A DNA stretch of 64,000 nt from Pseudonocardia sp. HH130629-09. Its GTDB lineage: Bacteria; Actinomycetota; Actinomycetes; Mycobacteriales; Pseudonocardiaceae. The notes below the pieces were generated by a model. That model was not told the DNA's origin, did no database searches, and saw nothing but the letters and a program-made list of their open reading frames with translations. Both the position numbers and the translations under genes were made by a program. The stretch's first letter is position 1. Each line of letters opens with the position of its first letter. The stretch covers positions 62,001 to 126,000 of the forward strand of contig NZ_CP011869.1 in the NCBI RefSeq assembly GCF_001294645.1, in the 5' to 3' direction. Below are positions 24,992 to 32,907 of the stretch, piece by piece.

Positions 24992-25585
24992 TCAGGACCG
25001 CGCCGTCGCGCTCGCCCCGGCCAAACGCTCCAGCGCTCGGTCGGTGGCGACGAGGTCGAAGTGGTGTGGGTCGAACCGGTCCGAGCCCCACCACTCGACC
25101 CGCTCGGCGTGCTCAGCATGATCGGGATCGGCGAGTGCGTCGACGAACTCCGAGTAGCCGAACACCCCGCCCACATCCTCGGGCGGACACGCACCCTGAC
25201 CCTCGACACAGCGTGGGTACCGCACCCCAGGCTCTGGGATGGTGACCGCGTCGACGACCAAAACGTGGTGCCAGTTGTCGCCGAAGTCGTAGACGTAGCC
25301 GGCGTCATCACCGGCAGCCAGCACCCGGAACAACTTCGTCTTGGCCTCGTCGAGCGTGCCGGTGTCCCAATCCGGATCAGGCAGCCCGTAGCGGACACCG
25401 TCGATCTCGAATTCGTGCAGGTGGGAGTTGGTCCAGCCCATCGCGTCCTGCACGACCTCGTGCAGGACCGCGAGGCTGGCCTCACCCGGAACCTCGACCA
25501 CCCGTCGCACGGTCGGCTCGACATCGACCAACACGATCTCGATCCGGAAGATCTTCGTCTTCGTCGTCACCCGAGGCCTCGCCAT
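24992..25585 (-). CDS. pRiA4b ORF-3-family passenger protein
   Basis: 197 residues from ATG at 25585. The pattern MARPRVTTKTKIFRIEIVLV, LHEVVQDAMGWTNSHLHEFE and VYDFGDNWHHVLVVD is the signature of the plasmid pRiA4b Orf-3-like family (IS-associated, function unknown). It lies between the transposase and the right inverted repeat, facing the transposase. Full length. It may help transposition or be cargo. Confidence 0.85.
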   Translation of the reverse strand: MARPRVTTKTKIFRIEIVLVDVEPTVRRVVEVPGEASLAVLHEVVQDAMGWTNSHLHEFEIDGVRYGLPDPDWDTGTLDEAKTKLFRVLAAGDDAGYVYDFGDNWHHVLVVDAVTIPEPGVRYPRCVEGQGACPPEDVGGVFGYSEFVDALADPDHAEHAERVEWWGSDRFDPHHFDLVATDRALERLAGASATARS

Positions 25586-25668
25586 GCTGCGATGCTCCCA
25601 CCGCTCCTCGCACCCCCTGCACCCGCTCCCGGACTTCTGCAACGACCTCTTAACAACTCAGGACACTA

Positions 25669-26606
25669 GGGCGTGTCTCCCAGATAGGCGGACCGGGGTG
25701 CGCGATGCTTGATCGGTGCCGCGCACCGCTGTCCTGACTGATGCCCAGTGGGCCCGTCTGGCGCCGCTGTTGCCCTCCTCCGAGGGTCGTCGCGGGCGCC
25801 CGTTCCGCGATGACCGCCGGGTGCTCGAGGGGATCATCTACCGGTATCGGTGCGGGCTTCCCTGGCGCGACGTCCCAGCCGAGTTCGGGCCGTGGCAGAC
25901 GTTGTGGAAGCGGCACCGCCGCTACAGCGGCGACGGCACCTGGGACCACATCCTGGCTGCTCTTCTGGTCGAGGCCGACGCCGCCGAGGTGCTCGGGTGG
26001 GCGGTCAGCGTGGACTCCACGATCATCCGTGCCCACCAGCACGCCGCGACCCTCAAGCGCGACACAGGGGGCCGGATCGAACTACACGAATCTGCTCGCC
26101 GAACCAGCAGATCACGCGCTGGGACGGTCCCGCGGAGGGCTGTCGACGAAGATCCACCAGCTCGTTGACGGGCACGGCCGCCCGCTGGTGGTCCTCCTCG
26201 GCCCCGGCCAGGGCGGCGACTCGCCAATGTTTCCGCACCTGATGGCGCACCTGAGCATCGCCCGACCGGGCCCGGGACGACCCCGGACCCGGCCCGAACG
26301 CGTGCGCGCGGACAAGGCCTACTCCTCACGCGCGATCCACCGGCACCTGCGCGAGCGCCGGATCATCGCTGTCATTCCGGAGCCCTCTGACCAGCAGGGA
26401 CACCGCAAACGACGGGGCTCACGCGGCGACCGCCCACATTCGATCCGGTCGACTACCGAAACCGCAACGTCGTCGAGCGCGGGTTCTGCCACGTCAAGCA
26501 GTGGCGCGGGCTGGCCACCCGTTACGACAAGCTCGCCCTGACCTTCCGCGGCGGCGCCGTCCTGAAGGCAATCGTCACCTGGCTCCGCGCATTGGGAGAC
26601 ACGCCC
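25669..26606 (+). mobile_element. IS5-family (IS427-like) element
   Basis: 938 bp with perfect 14-bp inverted ends GGGCGTGTCTCCCA, flanked by TA (25667-25668, 26607-26608). The left TA is shared with the IS630 end, so the two elements abut exactly. The transposase needs one frameshift (normal for the group) and carries a second, probably inactivating one. Confidence 0.85.
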
Positions 26607-26609
26607 TAG
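25716..26609 (+). pseudogene. IS5/IS427-type transposase with two frame changes
   Basis: Starts at GTG 25716 (MPRTAVLTDAQWARLAPLLP). Frame 1 has GLPWRDVPAEFGPWQTLWKR and the first Asp (VSVDSTIIRAHQHA). It switches near 26065 to a second frame (GLSTKIHQLVDGHGRPLVVL, then Asp in VRADKAYSSRAI); this first switch fits the programmed frameshift of IS427-type elements. Near 26430 a second switch is needed to reach NVVERGFCHVKQWRGLATRY with the catalytic Glu and the end TWLRALGDTP. The second is a one-base lesion, so the gene is probably dead. Confidence 0.8.
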
Positions 26610-26670
26610 CCCGCAACCCGGATGCCGCCAGGCTGAACACCGTTCCCGGGCACGTCAGGCCCGTCCTCGG

Positions 26671-27234
26671 CTACCGGGCCGGGCGGGGATAGCGGCGCAG
26701 CCGTGCATCGACCGTGGCCTTCGCGATGCCCAGCACGCGGGCGATGCCCTGCGCGGACACCCCGTCGCGCTCGATCAGGACCCACGCCCGCCGGGCCCAC
26801 TCACCGACGTCGCTGACCCCGCGCAGCTCCGCGACCTGCTCCGGTGACGGGTCACGGCGCCGGGCGCGAGCACGGGCGCTGCGCCCGGCGACCAGCTCCG
26901 GGGCCCGCTGCCCGCTCTCGGTCATCCCCGCCCGGGCCCGGTCGGGATCGCCGACCGTCTGCAGGTGCGCGAGCCGCTCAGGACGCGACGACGACACCGA
27001 CAACTTGTCCCGGACCCCGCCCCCGACCAACGCGGTCCCCGACGACAGACCGTGCGCGGCCCGGTAGTCCGCCGCCCGGATCCCATGCGCCCTGGCCAGG
27101 TGGGTGCCCAGATGCAGCCACCACCGGCCGCACTCGTGACACAGCACCCGCCCGGCGCCGGCGTCACGGTCGAGGACCCCGTACCGGCCGTAGGTGTCCG
27201 CAGCCCCGACGACCAGCCGCTCCGGCTCGCCCAT
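26671..27234 (-). CDS. Ros/MucR-like zinc-finger DNA-binding protein
   Basis: 187 residues from ATG at 27234. A C2H2-type finger, VLCHECGRWWLHLGTHLARA then HGIRAADYRAAHGLSSGTAL, matches the Ros/MucR fold (C-x2-C, H, H followed by the G-x-x-YR-x-x-x-GL signature). A second DNA-binding helix-turn-helix is likely at the C-terminus (DGVSAQGIARVLGIAKATVD). Last gene of a leftward operon, starting 14 bases after the ParB-like gene. Probably a transcription factor for plasmid genes. Confidence 0.7.
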   Translation of the reverse strand: MGEPERLVVGAADTYGRYGVLDRDAGAGRVLCHECGRWWLHLGTHLARAHGIRAADYRAAHGLSSGTALVGGGVRDKLSVSSSRPERLAHLQTVGDPDRARAGMTESGQRAPELVAGRSARARARRRDPSPEQVAELRGVSDVGEWARRAWVLIERDGVSAQGIARVLGIAKATVDARLRRYPRPAR

Positions 27235-27247
27235 CACACCCCGCCGG

Positions 27248-27712
27248 TCACGTCGCGACCCTGACCGCCATCCGGCCGAGGTAGAACCACTGCGCGGCGA
27301 GGTCGGGGCGGACCCAGCACGGGACCTGTCCGAGCAGCTCGACAGCGCGGGCCTCGGCGCTGTCGTGGTCGTGCCCGAATTCCTCCGGGGTCGTGCGCAG
27401 CAGCTCCGCGGCCCGGCGCAGTCCAACGCGGCGCCGGTGCCCAGCGTTGATCACGTAGCGACCGGACTCCTCGCTCGGCACGACGGTGAGGGGGGTGATC
27501 AGTCCGTGAGTGATCAGTGAGCAGGCGAGCTCGTCGAGACTGCCGCGGTCGGTGCGCACGTCACGCTCAGCCGCTAGCCTCTGTCGCCAAACGGTCCCTT
27601 GACCGGGCCAGACGGCATCAGGGGTCCTGGTGAGGCGGGCGGTGAGTTCCACTCGCCGCGATGTGGGTCGTGGTCGGCGCCGGCGGGTCAGCGGCAAGTC
27701 AGGGTGCATCAC
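27248..27712 (-). CDS. ParB/Srx-like domain protein
   Basis: 154 residues from 27712. LDELACSLITHGLITPLTVV then GRYVINAGHRRRVGLRRAAE follows the ParB N-terminal pattern (box I-like GlitP...V and box II AGHRR). The helix-turn-helix of true ParB is missing, and VPCWVRPDLAAQWFYLGRMA ends the protein. Such short ParB-like proteins act as NTP-dependent switches or nuclease-like factors on mobile elements; the role here is unknown. 11 bases separate it from the preceding gene. Confidence 0.6.
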   Translation of the reverse strand: MMHPDLPLTRRRRPRPTSRRVELTARLTRTPDAVWPGQGTVWRQRLAAERDVRTDRGSLDELACSLITHGLITPLTVVPSEESGRYVINAGHRRRVGLRRAAELLRTTPEEFGHDHDSAEARAVELLGQVPCWVRPDLAAQWFYLGRMAVRVAT

Positions 27713-27723
27713 ATCGTGACGGA

Positions 27724-28206
27724 CTACTGGGCCTGCACTGTGACCGTGTGCAGTTCCAGGTCCTCCCCGTCGAAGTCGCGGATCAGCGACACCCGGAGCT
27801 CGGTGCCGACCGGCTGGTCCACCTCGGACGCGTTGATCCGGATCGCCTCCAGCGGGGTCTTCCCGTCACTGGGGATCCGCGCGACGGGGACCCAGTAGCT
27901 CTCGGCGTTGCGGACGGCGATCTCGATCTCGTCGCGTACGGCGTTCTCGGCTTCGCAGGACGCGGTGTCGTGCTTGGTGAAGAAGTCGGGGTCCAGCTCC
28001 CAGAACCGCTCGTGGGGTGCGTTGTAGCGGGCGGCGGAGCCGCAGCTCCAGATGTCGGCCAGCGAACGCAGCGCTCCCGGGGTGAGCTGGTGGCGCGCGG
28101 TGAACAGCACTTCGATCGCTTCTGCCAGCGGGTCGGAGGAGGAGGCCGGGCAGGTGACGGCGCGCCCGTGGCCAGGCGGCGGCGGGCTGTCGGGGTCAGA
28201 GTGCAT
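27724..28206 (-). CDS. Conserved protein with FFxxHD motif
   Basis: 160 residues from ATG at 28206. The core FTARHQLTPGALRSLADIWS, CGSAARYNAPHERFWELDPD, FFTKHDTASC occurs once here and twice in the protein at 55720-56202, so it defines a small repeat unit with conserved Cys, Arg-Phe-Trp and His-Asp. The second half (EIEIAVRNAESYWVPVARIP, LIRDFDGEDLELHTVTVQAQ) is beta-rich. No known family. Part of the operon with the coiled-coil and zinc-ribbon genes. Confidence 0.55.
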   Translation of the reverse strand: MHSDPDSPPPPGHGRAVTCPASSSDPLAEAIEVLFTARHQLTPGALRSLADIWSCGSAARYNAPHERFWELDPDFFTKHDTASCEAENAVRDEIEIAVRNAESYWVPVARIPSDGKTPLEAIRINASEVDQPVGTELRVSLIRDFDGEDLELHTVTVQAQ

Positions 28207-28262
28207 GGCCGTTCGTGTCCTCTCCGTCGGCGTGACCATCAGCCACGCAGGTGGGGGTTCGG

Positions 28263-28703
28263 TCAGAGCCGGGGACGGCAGTCGGGGCACACCGGCCCGT
28301 CGAGGCGCCACCCCGCGGCGGTGAGCCACTGCTGCGCGGCCGCGGGGAGTGCGTCGTCGGCGTCGTCGGGGTCGGCGGCGAGGTCGCCGACCAGTAGTGG
28401 GCCGTCGCCGCAGCGCAGGCAGGTCAGGTCGGTGATCGGGCCGGCGGGTGGGCAGGCGCGGCAGTAGCGAGCGGTGGTCGGGCCGGTGGGGCCGGGGACG
28501 AGCCAGACTGCGCTCATCAGGATCTGCTGCAGGGGGTCGGCCGGGGCCTGGCCGCACTGGTCGCAGCACAGGGACTGCTCACGGCCGGGGCGCGCGGGGG
28601 AGGCCATCACCGGGCGCGCCGCCGAGCTGGAGTCCAGCGCCCTGGGGGCCTGTGCTCCGGGGTGCTGCGGGCGCGGGGACGGGCTGGGGGAGAAGGCGTT
28701 CAC
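28263..28703 (-). CDS. Zinc-ribbon protein of the coiled-coil module, copy A
   Basis: 146 residues from ATG at 28703. Three Cys pairs: CCDQCG, YCRACPPAGPITDLTCLRCG and VCPDCRPRL, enough for two or three zinc ribbons. The closely related gene at 52708-53160 has the same cysteines and the shared segment QILMSA(V/L)WLV. It overlaps the coiled-coil gene by four bases (ATGA). Function unknown; nucleic-acid or protein binding is likely. Confidence 0.65.
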   Translation of the reverse strand: MNAFSPSPSPRPQHPGAQAPRALDSSSAARPVMASPARPGREQSLCCDQCGQAPADPLQQILMSAVWLVPGPTGPTTARYCRACPPAGPITDLTCLRCGDGPLLVGDLAADPDDADDALPAAAQQWLTAAGWRLDGPVCPDCRPRL

Positions 28704-30280
28704 GGGAGGTCTCCTGAGGCGTCGGAGGAGTCGCCGGGCGCGGGCTTCGCGGTGGGGCCGGGGCGTCGTTGCGCGGCGCGGGGCCTGGCTCGTCGTGCAC
28801 CGGCAGGGCGCGACGGTCCCGCAGCCGCAGCTTCGCCGCTCCCGTCGACGGCGAGGTCGACGTTGTCGACGACGTCGACGTCCGCGTCGCCGGGGCTGTC
28901 GGTGGGGTCGAGGTCCTGCTGCGCCGCCCGGCCGGCGGACCGACGTCGTGCTCGGGCCAGCTCGGTGCGCAGGTCGGCGAGCTGGGCGGCATGGCGGTTC
29001 TCGGCGTCGGCGAGCCGCTGCTCGCCGTAGGCGCGTTCGCGGTCGACGTCGTGGACGAGCTGCTCGCGCAGCGCAGCCAGGCTGCTCTCCGCCGCCGCCC
29101 GGCCGGCACGGTGTTCGGCGGCCTGCTCCCGGGTCTCGTGCAGCTCGTCGGCCAGGCGGGCGCGGTCGGTCTCGGCGCGGTCGCGGTCGCGGCGGGTCGC
29201 CGCCAGATCCGCGGCCGTGGTGTCGCGTTCGGTGGCCAGCTGCTCGACGCGGGTCTGGACCTCGGCGAGCTGGGTCTCAGTGCGGGTGTGCTCACGGGTC
29301 AGCGCGGCCAGCTGCGCGGTGACCCGCTCGGTCTCCGCCGCGGCGGTGTCGCGCGCGGCCGCCGCGGTGTCGCGCGCGGCGACGGCGGTCTCCAGCTCCG
29401 CGCGCACCCCGGCCAGCTGGACGGTCAGCTCGGTGGTGACCCGCTCGCTCTCGGCCCGTGCCGCGTCGCGCTCGGCGGTCAGGTCGGCGACCTGCTGCTC
29501 CAGCTCGGCCCGGGTCGCCGCGAGCTGGGCCTCGGCGGCCTCGCGGGCGGCGACGGCCTCGGCGCGGGCGAGCTCGGCTGCATCGCGCTCGGCGAGCGCG
29601 GCGGCGGCGTCGTCGTCGGACTCGGCTGCCGAGCGTCGCGCGGCCTCGGCAGCATCGCGGTCGGCGCGGGCCTGGGCGCGGGCCTCGTCGGTCGCGGCCT
29701 GGGCCTGGTCGACCTCAGCGCGCGCGGCGCGCCGGACAGCGGCGATCTCCGCGGCGACCGCGTCGGGATCGGCCAGGGTGCCCAGCGCGGAACGCAGCTC
29801 CTGACCGCTCACCTCCAGGCGGGAGATCAGCGCGGTGACCTGCTCGGCGACGGTCTGCTCCGCGCGGGCGATCGGACGGGCGAGGGCGACGTCGGGCTCA
29901 CCGCGACGGCGCGCCGGGACACCGCCGTCGGCGATCCGCTTGGCGTTGACCCGGTCGTGCATCACCCCGCCCACGACCTGGTAGCAGTACTTCGGCCGCC
30001 GCCCGGACCCGGCGTACTCCATCGTGTTCGCGCAGCCCGGGAACTGGCACGGCTCCAACTCCGGCGTCGCGCGTGTCCGCCACGCCGGACCGTCGGTCCC
30101 GGGCGACGCACTCCCGGTCGACGTGGTCTCGCCGGCCCCGACCGGCCCGGTGCCCGCCGACGCAGTGCTCGCCGACCCGGTGCCGTCCGACGGCGCGCCG
30201 GGAGCCGGATCGACCGGTGACGTCGCCGCGGTGTCGCCGCTGCGGTCGGCCGGCTCGCCGGGGGAGGGCTGCTCGCTCAC
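28700..30280 (-). CDS. Large coiled-coil DNA-binding-like protein, copy A (KfrA-like)
   Basis: 526 residues from GTG at 30280, seven bases after the predicted -10, so the mRNA is probably leaderless. After a disordered acidic N-terminus comes a Cys motif (EPCQFPGCANTMEYAGSGRR, KYCYQ) and a basic linker (RRRGEPDVALARPIARAEQT); residues about 150-450 are continuous Ala/Glu/Arg coiled coil. The end is basic (RRARPRAAQRRPGP). This layout (DNA-binding head, very long alpha-helical tail, self-regulated promoter) resembles plasmid KfrA proteins, although no sequence similarity is claimed. The paralogue at 53167-54717 shares head, tail and promoter. Confidence 0.65.
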   Translation of the reverse strand: MSEQPSPGEPADRSGDTAATSPVDPAPGAPSDGTGSASTASAGTGPVGAGETTSTGSASPGTDGPAWRTRATPELEPCQFPGCANTMEYAGSGRRPKYCYQVVGGVMHDRVNAKRIADGGVPARRRGEPDVALARPIARAEQTVAEQVTALISRLEVSGQELRSALGTLADPDAVAAEIAAVRRAARAEVDQAQAATDEARAQARADRDAAEAARRSAAESDDDAAAALAERDAAELARAEAVAAREAAEAQLAATRAELEQQVADLTAERDAARAESERVTTELTVQLAGVRAELETAVAARDTAAAARDTAAAETERVTAQLAALTREHTRTETQLAEVQTRVEQLATERDTTAADLAATRRDRDRAETDRARLADELHETREQAAEHRAGRAAAESSLAALREQLVHDVDRERAYGEQRLADAENRHAAQLADLRTELARARRRSAGRAAQQDLDPTDSPGDADVDVVDNVDLAVDGSGEAAAAGPSRPAGARRARPRAAQRRPGPTAKPAPGDSSDASGDLP

Positions 30281-30287
30281 GTCACCG

Positions 30288-30358
30288 ACCCTAGTTGTTT
30301 CGTATCGTTATGTCAATCGTTCTGTATTTAGTTTTGTATTAACGAAACGATACGAAAC
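30288..30358 (-). promoter_or_regulatory. Promoter and operator of the coiled-coil operon A
   Basis: Read leftward: -35 TTGACA (30311-30316), 17-bp spacer, -10 TAGGGT (30288-30293), and the start codon seven bases later. GTTTCGTATCGTT (30297-30309) covers the spacer, and its exact inverted copy AACGATACGAAAC lies at 30346-30358. The same promoter and motif precede the paralogue (54725-54785). A repressor site between -35 and -10 implies autoregulation, probably by the coiled-coil protein. Confidence 0.65.
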
Positions 30359-30367
30359 AGCTGGTGC

Positions 30368-31015
30368 TTGGCGGGATCATCGCCGTCGGTCGAGGAGTTC
30401 ATGGCCTTCGCCACCGAGGAAGCGGTGCCCGGTCGCCTGGACCCGCAGGGGTGGGCCGCGCACCTGTACGAGGCCGCCGACCGCGGCGAGATGCCGCACG
30501 ACAAGTGTCCGGTGATGATGCTCGACTACGTCACCCCGAGCCTGGACACAACCATCCTGGCCATCACGAACCTGGTCCGGCTCTTCGCCGACAACCCGGA
30601 CCAGTGGGACCTGCTGCGCGTGGACCGGTCGTGGATCCCCCACGCGATCAACGAGTCGCTGCGCCTGGAGACACCGGTCCCCCAGTTCTCCCGTGTCCTG
30701 ACCGAGGAACACGAGATCGGCGGGGTCGTCCTCCCCGCGGGGGCGCGGGTCGCCCTGCTCTACGGCTCGGCGAACCGCGACCACCGGCAGTACCCCGACC
30801 CCACGCGCTTCGACATCACCCGATGCCCCTCGGACCACCTCGCGTTCGGCCGCGGTGAGCACGTCTGCGTGGGCATGCACCTCGCCCGGCTGGAGATGGG
30901 CGCACTGCTGGAGCAGCTGGCCGACCGGGTTCACCGGTTCGAGGTCGTGTCCTCCCGTCCGATGATCAACAACGGGCTGCGTGGCCTGGCACGTCTCGAG
31001 GTGACCGTCACGTGA
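30368..31015 (+). pseudogene. Cytochrome P450, N-terminal half missing
   Basis: About 215 residues. The I-helix (MMLDYVTPSLDTTILAITNL), ExxR (INESLRLETP), and heme loop (FGRGEHVCVGMHLARLEMG) are intact, but a bacterial P450 has about 400 residues and everything before the F/G-helix region is absent. The truncation falls about ten bases from the operator repeat of the coiled-coil operon, so that module probably replaced the 5' half. No longer functional. Confidence 0.85.
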
Positions 31016-31509
31016 CGTCCCCCGAGAACCCGCCGGCCGTCGCCGCCTGGCGTCGACGTCTGTCGCCGACGTCGGAGCTCGGCACCTGGCCGTTCACAGC
31101 GGGGGCGCGTCTCCTCAGCTCTCCGATCGACGATCCAGTCGCTCAGGAGAACGCGGTCCCCCTCGGACGGAACGACTGTCCACCGCGGTCACACCGCGCA
31201 TCGACCCGCCGATTCGTTCACTCGGAAGATGGGCCCACCATGCAGAATCAGTTTCACGATGCGCGCGGCGAGCAGATCACAAGAAGAGTGACGAGCAGCA
31301 CGGCCCACAGAGAATCCGTAGATGCGGAACCACGCCGGCCATCGGGCACTTGTACTGCGAGTCGAGTGGCGGTCTGGCGCCTGATCAGCAGCGTAGGAAT
31401 GCGAGCCAAGGCTGACCAGGACGAACGGGCCCGTTCGTGGCGTTCTGGCCATCTCACTCGCTGTCTCGACATGTCTCGATCCGAGACTTGACCGTGCCGC
31501 AAGGTGAAC
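31016..31509. other. Degraded region between P450 remnant and IS3
   Basis: A frame starting GTG at 31012, overlapping the P450 stop (MTSPENPPAVAAWRRRLSPT), may be the beginning of a co-transcribed gene, but after about 40 codons it loses protein character. No other gene or repeat recognised. Confidence 0.3.
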
Positions 31510-31557
31510 TGAACCGTCCCGGCTTCTCTGCCGCTCCGTTGTGAGCAGGCTGAGAGG

Positions 31558-31878
31558 ATGGGTGTCGTGCCCAAGAAGATCGACCCAGCGGTTCGGAGCC
31601 AGGCTGTGCGTCTGGTGACCGAGCATCGTTCGGCGTACTCGACCGAGCGTGCCGTGCATGTCCAGGTCGCTGAGTCACTCGGGGTGTCGCGTGAGTCCGT
31701 GCGTCGCTGGGTGTCCCAGCACGACGTCGACACCGGCGTCGTAGCGGGCGTGACCAGCGATGACCGCGAGGAGCTGCGGCGGTTGCGGGCGGAGAACAAG
31801 CGCCTGCGCGAGGTCAACGAGGTCCTCAAGTCGGCGACGATTTTCTTCGTGGGGGAGCTCGACCCCCGAAACCGCTGA
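31558..31878 (+). CDS. IS3 transposase OrfA
   Basis: 106 residues from ATG 31558 (GTG 31567 is an alternative with better spacing to GAGAGG). MPKKIDPAVRSQAVRLVTEH-like start, HTH AVHVQVAESLGVSRESVRRW, leucine zipper LRRLRAENKRLREVNEVLKS, end TIFFVGELDPRNR. Standard IS3 OrfA. Confidence 0.9.
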   Translation: MGVVPKKIDPAVRSQAVRLVTEHRSAYSTERAVHVQVAESLGVSRESVRRWVSQHDVDTGVVAGVTSDDREELRRLRAENKRLREVNEVLKSATIFFVGELDPRNR

Positions 31879-31898
31879 TCGTCGCGTTCGTCGATCAG

Positions 31899-32864
31899 AT
31901 GCGGGCTGCTGGTCATGCCGTCGAGTCGATCCTTGCTGCCCTCAACACCCTGGGGCTCACGATCGCGGCACGAACCTTGCGGGCCTGGTGCGCTCGGACC
32001 GGCACCAGGAACGGCGCCGCCGGCCGGGTCGCGGCCCGGACCGTCACCGACGCCCTGGTCGAAGACGCCGTCCGTGCGGCGGCGTTCACCACCAACCGCG
32101 CCGGCGAACCGGTGCTGGCCCCAGAGGGACTTTATGGGCGTCGCAAGATGCTGGCCCTGATCCGTCGAACGGTGCTGCCCGAGGCTGGGTTCGGAGCGGT
32201 CGACCGGGCGATGCGCTCGGTGGGGCTGGCCGGAGTGGTCCGCGGGAAACGGCCGCGCACGACCATCCCGGACTCGACCGCCCAGCGGGCCGCTGATCTG
32301 CTCGACCGCAACTTCACCGCCTCAGCACCCGACAGCAAGTGGGTCACCGACTTCACCTACGTGCGCACGTATCAGTCGTTCACCTACGTGGCGTTCATCG
32401 TGGACTGCTTCTCGCAGAAGATCGTGGGCTGGCACGCCGCGCTCACTCGTGACGTCGAGCTGGTGGACGTGCCGTTACGGATGGCGCTGTGGCGACGTGC
32501 CCACGAGGGCAAAGCCGTGGCCCGGGACCAGCTGATCTGCCATTCCGATGCCGGGTCGCAATATACGAGTCTGCGGTTCACCGAGCACCTGCACCTCGAG
32601 GGCATACGGCCCTCGGTCGGCAGCGTCGGCGACGCCTACGACAACGCCCTGATGGAGACCATCAACGGCCTCTACAAGGCCGAATGCATCCGCACCCGAG
32701 TCTTCCACGACGGCCCCTACCGCACGATCGCCGACGTCGAGTACGCCACCGCCAGCTGGGTCGAGTGGTACAACAACCGCCGACTGCACTCAAGTCTGGG
32801 CATGATCAGCCCCACCGAGTTCGAGGCAGCCCACTACGCTGACACAGAACCATCGGCCAGATGA
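31899..32864 (+). CDS. IS3 transposase OrfB
   Basis: 321 residues. HTH_21-like N-terminus (VESILAALNTLGLTIAARTL, GLYGRRKMLALIRRTVLPEA), rve core with SKWVTDFTYVRT (Asp), LICHSDAGSQYTS (Asp), AYDNALMETINGLYKAE (Glu) and WYNNRRLHSSLGMISP. Intact. The functional protein is an OrfAB frameshift fusion. Confidence 0.9.
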   Translation: MRAAGHAVESILAALNTLGLTIAARTLRAWCARTGTRNGAAGRVAARTVTDALVEDAVRAAAFTTNRAGEPVLAPEGLYGRRKMLALIRRTVLPEAGFGAVDRAMRSVGLAGVVRGKRPRTTIPDSTAQRAADLLDRNFTASAPDSKWVTDFTYVRTYQSFTYVAFIVDCFSQKIVGWHAALTRDVELVDVPLRMALWRRAHEGKAVARDQLICHSDAGSQYTSLRFTEHLHLEGIRPSVGSVGDAYDNALMETINGLYKAECIRTRVFHDGPYRTIADVEYATASWVEWYNNRRLHSSLGMISPTEFEAAHYADTEPSAR

Positions 32865-32907
32865 TCACTGGCCACCAAACCACCGGCAGTAAAGCCGGGA
32901 CGGTTCA

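Larger units (their letters stand above)
24076..25649 (+). mobile_element. IS5-family element with passenger gene
   Basis: 1,574 bp with inverted ends GAGGTCGTTGCAGAAGTC and the 3-bp duplication TTA (24073-24075, 25650-25652). It carries a transposase on the plus strand and a convergent second gene of the pRiA4b ORF-3 family. Inserted near the right end of an IS630. Confidence 0.9.
21623..25666 (-). mobile_element. IS630-family element, copy 2, with nested IS3 and IS5
   Basis: Outer ends GTGTCCTGAGT (21623) and its complement (to 25666) are flanked by TA (21621-21622, 25667-25668). Two later insertions interrupt it: an IS3 (22649-23980, duplication CTC) in the transposase gene and an IS5 (24076-25649, duplication TTA) near the right end. 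Without them it is about 1.13 kb, normal for IS630. Confidence 0.85.
31510..32907 (+). mobile_element. IS3-family element
   Basis: 1,398 bp with inverted ends TGAACCGTCCCGGCTT followed by CTGCCG. orfA and orfB are intact. No target duplication visible at either side. Confidence 0.85.

Noticed and set aside
28769..30220. 483-codon plus-strand frame opposite the coiled-coil gene
   Set aside because: Antisense of Ala/Glu/Arg heptads yields a Gly/Leu/Val-rich frame; the same occurs opposite copy B (53449-54795), so it is a compositional artefact.
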